The notes beneath the pieces are model-generated. The model did not search any database. It was not told where the DNA came from and saw only the letters and a program-made list of their open reading frames with translations. A stretch of 64,000 nt of DNA, taken from contig NZ_NKHF01000028.1 of the NCBI RefSeq assembly GCF_002744175.1, positions 21,028 through 85,027 on the forward strand, in the 5' to 3' direction. Both the position numbers and the translations under genes were made by a program. The DNA comes from Pseudoalteromonas piscicida. GTDB taxonomy: Bacteria; Pseudomonadota; Gammaproteobacteria; Enterobacterales; Alteromonadaceae. This document shows, in pieces, positions 54,708 to 63,950 of this stretch. Within the stretch, counting starts at the first letter, position 1, and each line of letters begins with the position of its first letter.

Positions 54708-56270
54708 TCAAGCATCACGGATAGTATGGAATCTTACTCCTAGTATAAATAGTAAACTGAAATAGCTCACCATCGCGACCAACAATAATCCACAAAGTAA
54801 TACGATTTGCTCCATCAACCCCCACATTAACCAATCAAATTGTGCCGCTAACATGTATACCGAAATTGCCATCACAATAGCTGAGACAAAACATTTTGCA
54901 GTGAACCCTAACGAAAAGCCACTGATCCTATATACCCCCTGCTGTGACAACTGCCTGTAAAGCAGCAGTGCATTACAAGATGCAGACAAAGAAGTAGCCA
55001 GTGCTAAGCCTAAATAACCGATAAACGGCGCTAAGATCAAATTGAACACCATGTTGAGTGCCATGGTAATAATCCCAATACGAACTGGTGTTTTCGTGTC
55101 TTGCCGTGAATAAAAACCTGGTGCCAACACCTTAATGAGCATAAAACTTAACAGGCCAACCGAATATGCAGCGACCCCCATACTAACCTTATCTATATTA
55201 TCTGCATTTTGCGAAACAAACTCACCGTGACCAAATAGCACAGAGATAATCAATGGGCTGATCACCATTAGACCCAACATAGCGGGTAGACCTAAGAAGA
55301 TGACAAAGCGCACGCCCCAATCTAAGGTCTTTTGAAAATCTTCATTTTTTTCACCTGCATGCAGCTTAGAAAGCGCAGGCAGAATCACGGTTGCGATACC
55401 AATCCCAAACAATCCGAGCGGAAACTCAATGAGACGGTCGGAATAATAGAGCCATGCAATTGACCCCGTGACTAAAAACGATGCGATGACGGTATCGAGC
55501 AATAAATTGATTTGACTCACCGACACGCCGAATAAAGCAGGGATCATTAAGGTTCTGACTTTGGTGATTTCTGGACTGCGCCATGCAAAACGAGGACGAC
55601 TCAATACCCTTAAACGTAGTAAAAAAGGAATTTGGAACACCAGCTGGACAACGCCGCCAATAAAAACCCCCAGAGCTAAAGCATATGCCCCTTGGTCAAA
55701 CTTATCATGTAAAAAAATAGCACAGCTAATAATTGAAACGTTCAATAACACTGGCGTAAAGGCTGCCGCTGCAAATCGATTATAAACGTTTAGTACTGCC
55801 CCACTTAATGCCACCAATGAAACAAAAAATAAATAAGGAAAGGTAAGCTTTAATAGCGCACTGGCAAGTACAAACTTATCTGCATCAGCGCCTCCTTGCC
55901 ACCAATCAATAAACCAACTCGTACCAAATAATGCAGCAATCACGGGAGACCCCAGCACCCCAAGAAGCGTGACGCAAAGCAATATGGTGCCTAAGGTGCC
56001 TGCGGCTTGAGCAACAAACAACCTGACTTTATCATCACCATGCTTTTCTTTGATTTCAGATAACACTGGCACAAAGGCTTGAGCAAAAGCGCCCTCAGCA
56101 AATAACCTACGTAAAAAGTTGGGAATGCGGTTGGCAAATAGAAAAACGTCCGCGGCCAATCCTGCTCCGAGTAAATTTGCTACAACTGCATCACGTACTA
56201 AACCGAGTATCCGCGAAATCATCGTCATAGCGCTGACAATCATGCCTGATTTAAATAACCCTTTGGCCAC
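54708..56270 (-). CDS. murJ: Lipid II flippase MurJ
   Basis: Moves lipid II across the inner membrane. About 14 membrane segments; opening motif GMIVSAMTMISRILGLVRDAV and FANRIPNFLRRLFAEGAFAQ contain the conserved family residues. I chose GTG 56270 (520 residues) since TAGGAG lies 5 bases upstream; ATG 56285 is an alternative with no ribosome site. Upstream of ribF and in the same direction, with a 67-bp gap. Confidence 0.96.
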   Translation of the reverse strand: MAKGLFKSGMIVSAMTMISRILGLVRDAVVANLLGAGLAADVFLFANRIPNFLRRLFAEGAFAQAFVPVLSEIKEKHGDDKVRLFVAQAAGTLGTILLCVTLLGVLGSPVIAALFGTSWFIDWWQGGADADKFVLASALLKLTFPYLFFVSLVALSGAVLNVYNRFAAAAFTPVLLNVSIISCAIFLHDKFDQGAYALALGVFIGGVVQLVFQIPFLLRLRVLSRPRFAWRSPEITKVRTLMIPALFGVSVSQINLLLDTVIASFLVTGSIAWLYYSDRLIEFPLGLFGIGIATVILPALSKLHAGEKNEDFQKTLDWGVRFVIFLGLPAMLGLMVISPLIISVLFGHGEFVSQNADNIDKVSMGVAAYSVGLLSFMLIKVLAPGFYSRQDTKTPVRIGIITMALNMVFNLILAPFIGYLGLALATSLSASCNALLLYRQLSQQGVYRISGFSLGFTAKCFVSAIVMAISVYMLAAQFDWLMWGLMEQIVLLCGLLLVAMVSYFSLLFILGVRFHTIRDA

Positions 56271-56285
56271 CTTAACTCCTACCAT

Positions 56286-56883
56286 TTATCAATCGTCGCG
56301 AATTATACCAGCTCGGATAATGAAGTGCTTCACTAAGTTAATTTGTTGCTTATTCTGAATTTGCAAATTGTATCTATAACCGTATGACCAAAACCTGACT
56401 TTTTATTGCTACATAATAAGGCGTTTCAACGTATTCAGGGCTTAGTCGCGTTCGGCAATGTAGGAGCGTAATTGGTTGCCGTGATATTCATACTAGGTTG
56501 TTGTGCATTTAGCACTAGGCGTGCTCGGTCAGCTTTGCTACAATACGCGCCATTAACCTAAGTAAGCCTATTACACGTTAGTGGAATATAGACTGTTTAC
56601 TCTGGTTCAGACCTGAGATTTTCAAGGCACTGTGCGAAGTTACGACTTTTCAGTTACCGGTGCTACTTGGGATATTACGGGTTTACTTGCCTGATATTGA
56701 AGCAAAAACGAAGCATTGCAATGTTTTTATCTTTACAGGTTAAGAATTGAGAATAGCCCAAGTCGAGTCTTGGGTGTTGAACATTAGGCCGCGCTTGTTA
56801 ATTTATATTGACTTTTGCGATTAAAACAGGCATATTCCTCGGCCTTTAAATTAAGCTTATTTTAAGATTGTTAGGAGCAAACC
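56286..56883 (+). other. Long upstream region of rpsT
   Basis: About 600 bp without a gene. It holds an extended -10 (TGCTACAAT, 56536-56544) with a weak -35, a perfect 6-bp hairpin CCCAAG-TCGAGT-CTTGGG (56758-56775), and the stronger promoter at 56808-56836. Two promoters for rpsT are known in E. coli, which fits. No tRNA or ORF found. Confidence 0.55.
56808..56836 (+). promoter_or_regulatory. Proximal rpsT promoter
   Basis: TTGACT (56808-56813), a 17-bp spacer and CATATT (56831-56836). The start site would give a leader of about 40 nt before the UUG codon. Confidence 0.65.
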
Positions 56884-57144
56884 TTGGCTAACATCAAGTC
56901 TGCAAAAAAACGCGCTATCACTAGCGAAAAGCGTCGTAAGCACAACGCAAGCCGTCGTTCAATGATGCGTACATACTTCAAAAAAGTAATCGCTGCAATT
57001 GAAGCTGGTGATAAAGAAGCTGCAACTCAAGCATTTGCTGTTGCTGCACCTATCCTAGACCGTTACGCAACTAAAGGTCTAATCCACAAAAACAAAGCTG
57101 CTCGTCATAAGAGCCGTTTAGTTGCTAAAATTAAAGCACTTTAA
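56884..57144 (+). CDS. rpsT: 30S ribosomal protein S20
   Basis: 86 residues: [20 protein letters not shown], then [20 protein letters not shown] and [18 protein letters not shown]. The start codon is TTG with GGAGCAAACC upstream, as in E. coli, where the weak UUG start serves autoregulation by S20. A strong terminator follows. Confidence 0.98.
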   Translation: MANIKSAKKRAITSEKRRKHNASRRSMMRTYFKKVIAAIEAGDKEAATQAFAVAAPILDRYATKGLIHKNKAARHKSRLVAKIKAL

Positions 57145-57159
57145 TTTGTTGCTGGATTG

Positions 57160-57187
57160 AAAAAACCGACGTTAAGTCGGTTTTTTT
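57160..57187 (+). terminator. Intrinsic terminator of rpsT
   Basis: CCGAC (57166-57170), loop GTTAA, GTCGG (57176-57180), flanked by six A and seven T that extend the stem. Confidence 0.88.
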
Positions 57188-57208
57188 ATGTCTGAAATTC
57201 ATACCCGC

Positions 57209-57330
57209 TTATACCAAATGTATTAAGTAAACTAGCTATTTGAAGCGGAGAAATAGCAGGACGCGGTAGCGGTGTTATAGACAAAACTCCTTGCCTCAAA
57301 TAGACCGCTTAATTAAGTGAATTGGTATAA
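57209..57330. repeat. 122-bp inverted-terminal-repeat element (ATACCAA family)
   Basis: Ends are TTATACCAA (57209-57217) and TTGGTATAA (57322-57330), perfect 9-bp inverted repeats. The left end shares at least 20 bp with the element at 3451-3563. No ORF inside. Partial copies occur at 15873, 31067, 33486 and 63731. Confidence 0.65.
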
Positions 57331-57360
57331 ATGACGAAGTCAAACCGCTATTAATCGTAA

Positions 57361-57744
57361 TTAAACTATCTCAAGGTCTGGATAAAACTTTTTCAGCATT
57401 GCCGCGATTTTCTTAGGTGAAAATGGCTTAACCACAAACCCTTTTGCCCCTCGCTCAATGGCATCCTTTACATTATCCACGGTTGAATGCGCAGAAACCA
57501 TCACGACATTTACGTTAGGGTTGATTTCATTCAGCGTTGCGATTAGCTCTTTACCATCGCCATCAGGCAACTCAATATCCAAAAAGACAATGTCAAAATG
57601 CTGCTCTTCGCATGACTTAACACACTGAGTGGCTGTTGAGGCTTCTCTTACATGGTCTATACCTAAATGCATTAAGGTTTGATGTAAAAAGCTGCGAACT
57701 GTCCCTACATCGTCAACGATTAAAATAGAGATACTTTGATCCAT
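57361..57744 (-). CDS. CheY-like single-domain response regulator
   Basis: 127-residue stand-alone receiver: ILIVDDVGTVRSFLHQ (acidic pair), phosphoacceptor Asp in IVFLDIELPDGDG, VMVSAHSTVDNVKDAI and the conserved Lys in GFVVKPFSPKKI. No output domain. No kinase or chemotaxis gene is adjacent, so its pathway is unknown. Confidence 0.92.
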   Translation of the reverse strand: MDQSISILIVDDVGTVRSFLHQTLMHLGIDHVREASTATQCVKSCEEQHFDIVFLDIELPDGDGKELIATLNEINPNVNVVMVSAHSTVDNVKDAIERGAKGFVVKPFSPKKIAAMLKKFYPDLEIV

Positions 57745-57836
57745 AGTCCTTTCCCGTAGGCTGTAGTGTAAAAATAGGCTATTATACTTAGCATAGAAGC
57801 ATTATAGAGACCTGCAACTAAAAGGCTACTTAAAGC

Positions 57837-58307
57837 ATGGCAAAACCATCAAAAAAACAATCGCTTTTAGGCCAAGTACAGCCCAATAAGAAGAAACAAC
57901 CAAGTAGAGCAAATAAACGTAAGCCTTCACCGCAGCAGTTAGCGGCTCTTAAGGCACAACAAGCTGCCGCCCTCCAAGCCCAGCAACAAAATGTTGCGGA
58001 AGATAAGCCAAAAGGGAAAGGAAAGTGGATAACACTTGGCGTATTGCTGGTGCTGTTCTTGGTATTCCCAAAGCCACAACTGATCACTTATGAAAAGTTA
58101 GGTTTGGTTGCCAATAGCGTTTATTGGCCCGGTATTCCAGGTATAGATCCGGTATTATTTGACTCCAATTTGCACCCAAAGCCTGCTCTTGAACGCAACA
58201 CTTTGTATTTGTGTCACGATTTAAAGAATCCAGATTCATGCCAAAAATACCAAATTGTCAAACAAGAAGGTTTTATTTCAGCCATGATAAAGTTGGTTAG
58301 AGGCTAA
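57837..58307 (+). CDS. Hypothetical single-pass membrane protein
   Basis: I do not recognise the family. 156 residues: a Lys/Gln/Ala-rich, very basic N-terminus (about 1-62, with QQLAALKAQQAAALQAQQQ, probably helical or disordered), one membrane segment (WITLGVLLVLFLVFPKPQL, about 64-82) and a C-terminal domain of about 75 residues containing two Cys (YLCHDLKNPDSCQKYQIV) that could form a disulfide in the periplasm. The ATG at 57837 lies between a response regulator gene and the imu operon, without links to either. Confidence 0.7.
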   Translation: MAKPSKKQSLLGQVQPNKKKQPSRANKRKPSPQQLAALKAQQAAALQAQQQNVAEDKPKGKGKWITLGVLLVLFLVFPKPQLITYEKLGLVANSVYWPGIPGIDPVLFDSNLHPKPALERNTLYLCHDLKNPDSCQKYQIVKQEGFISAMIKLVRG

Positions 58308-58363
58308 AAGCGCGTGAGGCTGGGGTCAAAGCCAGCCCATTGCAACACTTTATCATATATTAA

Positions 58364-61300
58364 CTACCGAAAAGCGCGCGCTTTAACAGTCATCGCCTCT
58401 AGCAACTCACTTCTATCAATCAACTTCCCTGCTATTACATGTACCACCTCACCTTCTTTTTCTAATATACCTTTTATTTCTAATAATTGAGCCCCCATAT
58501 AGGCTTGCTTTTGCGCCCGAGCGGTTCCAGACCACACAATTACATTCATGTTGCCTGTTTCATCCTCCAACGTAAAAAAAGTAACCCCTTTTGCAGTCCC
58601 CGGCGCTTGCTTTCCTGTAACCAGACCTATCACTGTTACCAAAGATTTATGTGGACGATAAAGTAACTCACTTGCTTTCACCGTTCGACTTATTAACTTA
58701 GCTTGCTCTAGTTGTTTGATTGGATGAGTTCGTAGGGAAACCTTAGTGGTCGTGTAATCTTCTTGTAGTTCCTCAAATTCACTGGTTTGAAAATGACTAT
58801 ATTGCGGTTCGGTTTCTTCCAGCTCGGTAAACAACGGTAAGGTTTTACTTTGATCTGCTAATGACCACCTAGCCGCGTAACGGCTATCGACAAAACGGTG
58901 TAAAGCATCTGCTGAAATTAACTTTTCGATCGTGCTTTTAGCGATACCAGTTTGCTGCAGCTGTGCAACCTGATGAAATCCGCTGCCCGGCCTTTGCTGT
59001 GTGATATGTTGCGCTTCGGCTTCGCTTAAGCCTTTAATCAGCCTGAACCCTAATCGAATGGCAAAGGTGGCTTTGTTGTCTGTTTTGACAACTTGATGGT
59101 GATAGCTTGAGTGATTAATACAGATAGGTAAAATGGTGACATTATGTCTAGCTGCATCTTGTAATAACTGTGAAGCGGAGTAAAACCCCATTGGTAAACT
59201 GTTAAGAAGCGCAGTATAGAACATGGCCGGATAGTAATACTTTAACCATGCCGAGGCGTACGCTAATACAGCAAAAGAAGCCGAGTGGCTCTCGGGAAAC
59301 CCATACTCACCAAAACCGCAGATCTGTTCAAAAATACGTTCAGCAAACTGAGTATCATAACCTCGCTCCAACATGCCACGGATCAGCTTTTCTTTAAACT
59401 GCATTAACTCCCCAGTTTTCTTCCAGGATGCCATCGCGCGACGAAGCCTATCCGCTTCTCCACCAGAAAAGCCCGCTGCAACCATTGCAAGTTTGATAAC
59501 TTGCTCTTGGAAGATTGGCACTCCCATGGTTCGTTCTAGCACAGATTTAACCGCTTCAGATGGATAACTGACTTGCTCTTCACCATCTCGGCGCTTTAAA
59601 AATGGGTGGACCATATCCCCTTGAATGGGCCCCGGACGTACAATTGCAATTTGAATCACCAAGTCATAATAGCAAGCAGGCTTTAGCCTTGGCAGCATAC
59701 TCATCTGGGCTCGTGACTCAACCTGAAATACCCCAACACTATCGCCTCGTTGCAACATTTTGTAGACTAACGGATCGTCTTGCATACCTGTTAACTGAGC
59801 TAAATCTAAGCTTCTACCCGTATATTTAGCTATATAGCCAAAGCACTTACGAATTGCACTTAGCATCCCTAGTGCAAGTACATCTACTTTAAGTAGCTTC
59901 AATGTTTCTAAATCATCCTTATCCCACTGAATAATCGTACGCTCTGGCATGGCTGCATTTTCGGTGGGGACTAGCTCGTGTAAAGGGCTTTCTGAGATCA
60001 CAAAGCCGCCAACATGCTGTGATAAATGTCTTGGGAAACCCATTATCTCATTTACAAGCTGAATAAAATGCTGCCCCTTTAGCGAGCTGGGCTCAAGGCC
60101 TAACTCAACCAACTGTGCTTGCCAGTTAAGGCCTTTATCACGCCTGTTTAGATGCTTAATAAAGTACTCTATTTGCGCCATCTCAATTCCGAGAGCCTTA
60201 CCGACATCGCGCATCGCACTTTTTAAACGATACGTGATCACTGTTGCAGCTAGTGCAGCCCGTTTACGACCATACTTGTTGTAAATATATTGAATAACTT
60301 CTTCACGGCGCTGGTGTTCAAAGTCAACATCGATATCTGGCGGTTCATTGCGCTCTTTACTTATAAAGCGTTCGAATAGCACGCCCACCTGCCGAGGATC
60401 GACCGCTGTGATTTCTAAGCAATAACAAACGATGGAATTTGCCGCTGAGCCACGCCCTTGATACAGAATATGCTGTTGTTTGGCATACATCACAATATCG
60501 TGAATGGTAATAAAGAAAAATGGATAATCCAGTGCTTCGATTAGTGCTAACTCTTTTTCTATTGTTGTGGCAATCTCTGTTGGTACTCCGTTTGGGAAGC
60601 GACGTTTTTTACCCTTTTCAACCAGTGAACGTAAGTAAGCCATAGGTGTTAGCCCGTTAGGCACAAGCTCTTGAGGATACTGGTAGTTTAATTTAGCCAA
60701 GTCAAAATGGCACAACTTTGCAATATGGTCACTCTCTTCAAGTAGGCTGGATGCATATAATTTCTTGAGCTTTGGAATAGACCTAAGTGCCGACTCCGTA
60801 TTGCTAAGCATTAACTCAGGAATATCACTTATTACGCGGTTCAAGCGGATAGCGGTGAGCGTATGCTGCAGTGCTAACCTAGACGGACAGTGCATAAGCA
60901 CACCACCAACAGCACATAGCGGGAGATGGTAGGCTTTTGCCAGTTTGATACAATGAGCGGAGTAACGCTCATCTTCTGCAGTTAATTTACGCTGATAAGC
61001 AATCCATATTCTGTCTTGGTGATACTTACAGAGCCACTGTACAGCTTGAGCATCTTGCCTATTTCCTTGAGGCAACCATAATAGAAAGACATGTTTAAGA
61101 GACATAATATCCCACTCATTGAGCTGATATGTACCCTTTTCACTGCGCCTACGAGCATTACTGATCACCCGACATAGCTCAGAGTAAGCGAGCTGATTTG
61201 GACAAATCGCAACAAACTCTATGCCTTGGTATTTTAACAAACTGCCTATGATGAGTTTTATCTTGAGCTTATGGCTTTGTATATAGGCATGAGCGCGAAC

Positions 61301-61441
61301 AATGCCAGCCAATGAACATTCATCGGTAATAGCGATAGCACGATAGCCTAAAAAGTCAGCTTGTTTTACCAATTCTTCAGGCCGTGAGGCGCCTGTTAAA
61401 AACGAAAAATTGCTCTGACAAAACAGCTCAGCGTACGACAT
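58364..61441 (-). CDS. dnaE2: Error-prone DNA polymerase DnaE2 (ImuC)
   Basis: C-family polymerase for translesion synthesis in the damage-induced mutasome. 1025 residues: PHP domain at the start (ELFCQSNFSFLTGASRPEEL), catalytic Asp in PDIDVDFEHQRREEV, then MGVPIFQEQVIKLAM, the fingers region, and a C-terminal OB domain (TVIGLVTGKQAPGTAKGVTFF, LEDETGNMNVIVW). Its ATG overlaps the imuB stop, and it is last in imuA-imuB-dnaE2. Confidence 0.96.
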   Translation of the reverse strand: MSYAELFCQSNFSFLTGASRPEELVKQADFLGYRAIAITDECSLAGIVRAHAYIQSHKLKIKLIIGSLLKYQGIEFVAICPNQLAYSELCRVISNARRRSEKGTYQLNEWDIMSLKHVFLLWLPQGNRQDAQAVQWLCKYHQDRIWIAYQRKLTAEDERYSAHCIKLAKAYHLPLCAVGGVLMHCPSRLALQHTLTAIRLNRVISDIPELMLSNTESALRSIPKLKKLYASSLLEESDHIAKLCHFDLAKLNYQYPQELVPNGLTPMAYLRSLVEKGKKRRFPNGVPTEIATTIEKELALIEALDYPFFFITIHDIVMYAKQQHILYQGRGSAANSIVCYCLEITAVDPRQVGVLFERFISKERNEPPDIDVDFEHQRREEVIQYIYNKYGRKRAALAATVITYRLKSAMRDVGKALGIEMAQIEYFIKHLNRRDKGLNWQAQLVELGLEPSSLKGQHFIQLVNEIMGFPRHLSQHVGGFVISESPLHELVPTENAAMPERTIIQWDKDDLETLKLLKVDVLALGMLSAIRKCFGYIAKYTGRSLDLAQLTGMQDDPLVYKMLQRGDSVGVFQVESRAQMSMLPRLKPACYYDLVIQIAIVRPGPIQGDMVHPFLKRRDGEEQVSYPSEAVKSVLERTMGVPIFQEQVIKLAMVAAGFSGGEADRLRRAMASWKKTGELMQFKEKLIRGMLERGYDTQFAERIFEQICGFGEYGFPESHSASFAVLAYASAWLKYYYPAMFYTALLNSLPMGFYSASQLLQDAARHNVTILPICINHSSYHHQVVKTDNKATFAIRLGFRLIKGLSEAEAQHITQQRPGSGFHQVAQLQQTGIAKSTIEKLISADALHRFVDSRYAARWSLADQSKTLPLFTELEETEPQYSHFQTSEFEELQEDYTTTKVSLRTHPIKQLEQAKLISRTVKASELLYRPHKSLVTVIGLVTGKQAPGTAKGVTFFTLEDETGNMNVIVWSGTARAQKQAYMGAQLLEIKGILEKEGEVVHVIAGKLIDRSELLEAMTVKARAFR

Positions 61442-62838
61442 TAACTAAATACCCCATGGATATACCATTGATTTTTTTGCTCTCGAAACACCCATAAACG
61501 CTGGGCTTGTTTATTTTGTACAATGAAGTAATCGCGTTGAATTGGCTCCCCATCCCACCATCCAGATGCTATACGCTCCGGCCCAGAAATGACGCTGACT
61601 TTTTCACAAAGAGGCTGTGGCTCGGGCAGTAAAATAGTCGGCCTTAGTGTCGAGCGGATATTTCGCTGGCAAGGAGTGCGACTATATGTACTGGCTTTTT
61701 CAGGACGAGGATCCCCCGTTAACTGAAGGTGCTGAACAGCTTGCTCACCAAGCTTTGCACATAAGATAGACAGCAACCCCTGCTCTGACATCGCACTGTG
61801 TTGCCCTGAAAATAAATCCTGCATGATGGCTTGCTGTGTTTCTAATGCATCTGCTTTTAGCGATACACTTTGTACCGGTGCCTCGAGCGTAACAGACTCC
61901 AATTTAAGCGCTAGCAGGCGCTTCCAACTTGATGCTCTATACTCAGGCTCACTACTGTGTAAAGTGATCTCTAAAGCATCTCTGTCTCTTAGCGCAAGCT
62001 TAAAATACAGGGTTCTAGTCACTAAGGTTCGCTGCTGCAAAAACAATGACAAACGGGATAATAGATATTCTATTGGCTTATCTAGCCAAGCAACCACTTC
62101 TACTTCATATAGTAAAGGCGCTGTTAGCTCGAATATTTCTGGGGGCTGATAAAAGGTAGGTGTCTCTTTTAACCTGCCAAATAAGCAGCCAACATAGTGC
62201 ACAAGCTCAGTATCAAACCGTTTAGCCAGTTCAGACAAAGTAAATTGCTCCAACTGTGCCACCGTTTTCACACCTGTACGCATCAGCTTATCTATCACCT
62301 TATCTGCGAGCATCGTTTGCTGCAATGTGATCTTGCTTAACTCTTGCTGAGCTTGAAAAGGAGTTAATTCTAGTTTATCGCTATGTATTCGTGCTAATAG
62401 CTTAGCCATCAGTGTCGATGCCCCTACACCATAATGATAACTAACCTCTATTTGACGTAATTGCTCCGTGACCGCCAGCCAATAGCTGGATAAATCATGA
62501 TACAAAGACAACATGGTATCCACTTTAAGTGCAATGCCATTAGGTGCATCAATCACTAAGTCGGCGCTGACTTGATAAAGTGCCTCTGCAATCTCAAGCA
62601 ACTGCTGACGCTCAAATTGGCTATCATATGCTAAAACATGGAGTTGCATACATAATGCACAGGCCGTCCCTAACCCCATTCCAGCCTTTATACCTTTATG
62701 CTGTGCAACAGAATTTAGCTGTACCACCTGATTCTTACGCCCATCAATGATCACCATGGGGGCGATAAAATCGGTCGCCGCTGTTTGCTTGCTTATCCCC
62801 TCCAGCTGCAGCATTGGAAAATAGAGATAGATCCACAT
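61441..62838 (-). CDS. imuB: ImuB, Y-family polymerase-like mutasome hub
   Basis: 465 residues related to Y-family polymerases. The N-terminus is MWIYLYFPMLQLEG, where active enzymes have an Asp-containing D-M-D-x-F motif, so catalytic acids are missing, as is typical for ImuB. It probably bridges DnaE2 and the sliding clamp. SELAKRFDTELVHYVGCLFG is helix-hairpin-helix-like. Two bases after imuA, one-base overlap with dnaE2. Confidence 0.93.
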   Translation of the reverse strand: MWIYLYFPMLQLEGISKQTAATDFIAPMVIIDGRKNQVVQLNSVAQHKGIKAGMGLGTACALCMQLHVLAYDSQFERQQLLEIAEALYQVSADLVIDAPNGIALKVDTMLSLYHDLSSYWLAVTEQLRQIEVSYHYGVGASTLMAKLLARIHSDKLELTPFQAQQELSKITLQQTMLADKVIDKLMRTGVKTVAQLEQFTLSELAKRFDTELVHYVGCLFGRLKETPTFYQPPEIFELTAPLLYEVEVVAWLDKPIEYLLSRLSLFLQQRTLVTRTLYFKLALRDRDALEITLHSSEPEYRASSWKRLLALKLESVTLEAPVQSVSLKADALETQQAIMQDLFSGQHSAMSEQGLLSILCAKLGEQAVQHLQLTGDPRPEKASTYSRTPCQRNIRSTLRPTILLPEPQPLCEKVSVISGPERIASGWWDGEPIQRDYFIVQNKQAQRLWVFREQKNQWYIHGVFS

Positions 62839-62840
62839 AG

Positions 62841-63527
62841 CTAGCTCGTTAAACGCTGCTCATATCCAGACAACACAACGATATTGTCGTCCACACTGGG
62901 TAAGGTTGGCTTTTCCAGTTCAGGCCAATGCTCTATATTTTCTAGCTCAATGGTATGCTGGGCAAAAGCGCCTCTTTGCTTTTTTATTGTTACATGTAGA
63001 GCACTCGACTTTGCTTGCAGTGCCAAAGAAAGAGAAAAAGGCAAGCTACTCACGTATTGCGTTTGATGCAAAACAAATAGTCGACTATTACCCGCTTGTG
63101 CGCTTAACTGCAACCGCTTTACCACTGCAATAGAGAGCTCATCGTGCCAAAGCACTAGCGCACTACACGCACCGCTTTTTAAGCATTGCTCGGCGGCCCA
63201 CAAGGCTTCAGTATCATTTTGTGGCTGTAATACCACAAACTCACTTAAGTCCAATGATAAGTAGTTAATTGCAGCGGCCTGTACTCTACCTGGTGGATTT
63301 ATTAATACCTTTAACCGCTTTTCTTGAACAAAATGAGGCAAAATTAAACGCAACTCCCCGACTCCAACAGCCGTTTGAATATCTATAACACCATGCAGAG
63401 GCCAACCTCCCTGCAAGACACTATCAAACGAGGTAAAACCTGTACTGATCACTTCTGGCTGACAAACCCTACCACGTCCGCGCCAAAGCAAATTTTTACG
63501 CTCAAGAAGCTCTATGTAATTAGCCAT
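62841..63527 (-). CDS. imuA: ImuA, RecA/SulA-like mutasome protein
   Basis: 228 residues of a RecA-like ATPase remnant (STGFTSFDSVLQGGWPLHGV; the Walker A loop is degenerate). First gene of the damage-inducible cassette; the promoter just upstream carries a LexA box. In related systems ImuA is needed for mutagenesis with ImuB and DnaE2. Confidence 0.92.
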   Translation of the reverse strand: MANYIELLERKNLLWRGRGRVCQPEVISTGFTSFDSVLQGGWPLHGVIDIQTAVGVGELRLILPHFVQEKRLKVLINPPGRVQAAAINYLSLDLSEFVVLQPQNDTEALWAAEQCLKSGACSALVLWHDELSIAVVKRLQLSAQAGNSRLFVLHQTQYVSSLPFSLSLALQAKSSALHVTIKKQRGAFAQHTIELENIEHWPELEKPTLPSVDDNIVVLSGYEQRLTS

Positions 63528-63540
63528 AACCCACCAAACA

Positions 63541-63582
63541 CTGTTTATATATACAGTATATTTAAATATACATAGATCGCAA
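63541..63582 (-). promoter_or_regulatory. LexA (SOS) box and promoter of imuA-imuB-dnaE2
   Basis: CTGT-N8-ACAG at 63541-63556 (CTGTTTATATATACAG) matches the gammaproteobacterial LexA consensus exactly. On the minus strand TTGCGA (63577-63582), a 16-bp spacer and TATACT (63555-63560) form a promoter whose -10 overlaps the box by two bases, so LexA would block polymerase. A 16-bp perfect AT palindrome (63556-63571) fills the spacer. Confidence 0.88.
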
Positions 63583-63950
63583 GTAGATCACAAAAAAAGC
63601 GCGATAAGATCCCGCCCCAAAATATCGGAACAGATATAAGATCAACTAAAAAAACCTGTGGTGGAGCGTGGTTATAAAATAGTGGTGTTAACAATGGAGA
63701 GAAGCAGGGATCTATTCAATGAAGAGGCTTATGCCAATTATATTAAGTAGCCTGAGCTTGGGATAGTTTATACCTTTCTAGCGGTAAGGTAAGAGCAACC
63801 GAACTACCACTTTACACTCTGAAGCAATACAGACTACAGACTACAGACTACAGACTACAGACTACAGACAGGACGATACTTAACTTAAACAGGGATATAT
63901 TTAAACTTTAGGTAGTAAATGAAAGGCTTGCTAAGAAAAGAGATGCAAAC
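63583..63950. other. Intergenic region with repeats
   Basis: About 370 bp before the tRNA-like edge. It contains an ATACCAA-family fragment (63731-63750) and the heptamer array (63829-63869). Short ORFs here (15-18 codons) have no support. Confidence 0.6.
63829..63869. repeat. Heptanucleotide tandem repeat (ACAGACT)5.9
   Basis: Five perfect ACAGACT units plus six bases of a sixth. Unit length 7 is not a multiple of 3 and no ORF spans it. Confidence 0.9.

Noticed and set aside
63719..63769. Short ORF starting MKRLMPIILSSLSLG that looks like a signal peptide
   Set aside because: Only 15 codons and it runs through an ATACCAA-family repeat fragment.
63829..63869. Possible CRISPR array
   Set aside because: Units are 7 bp with no spacers; this is a simple tandem repeat. 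No cas genes in the window.
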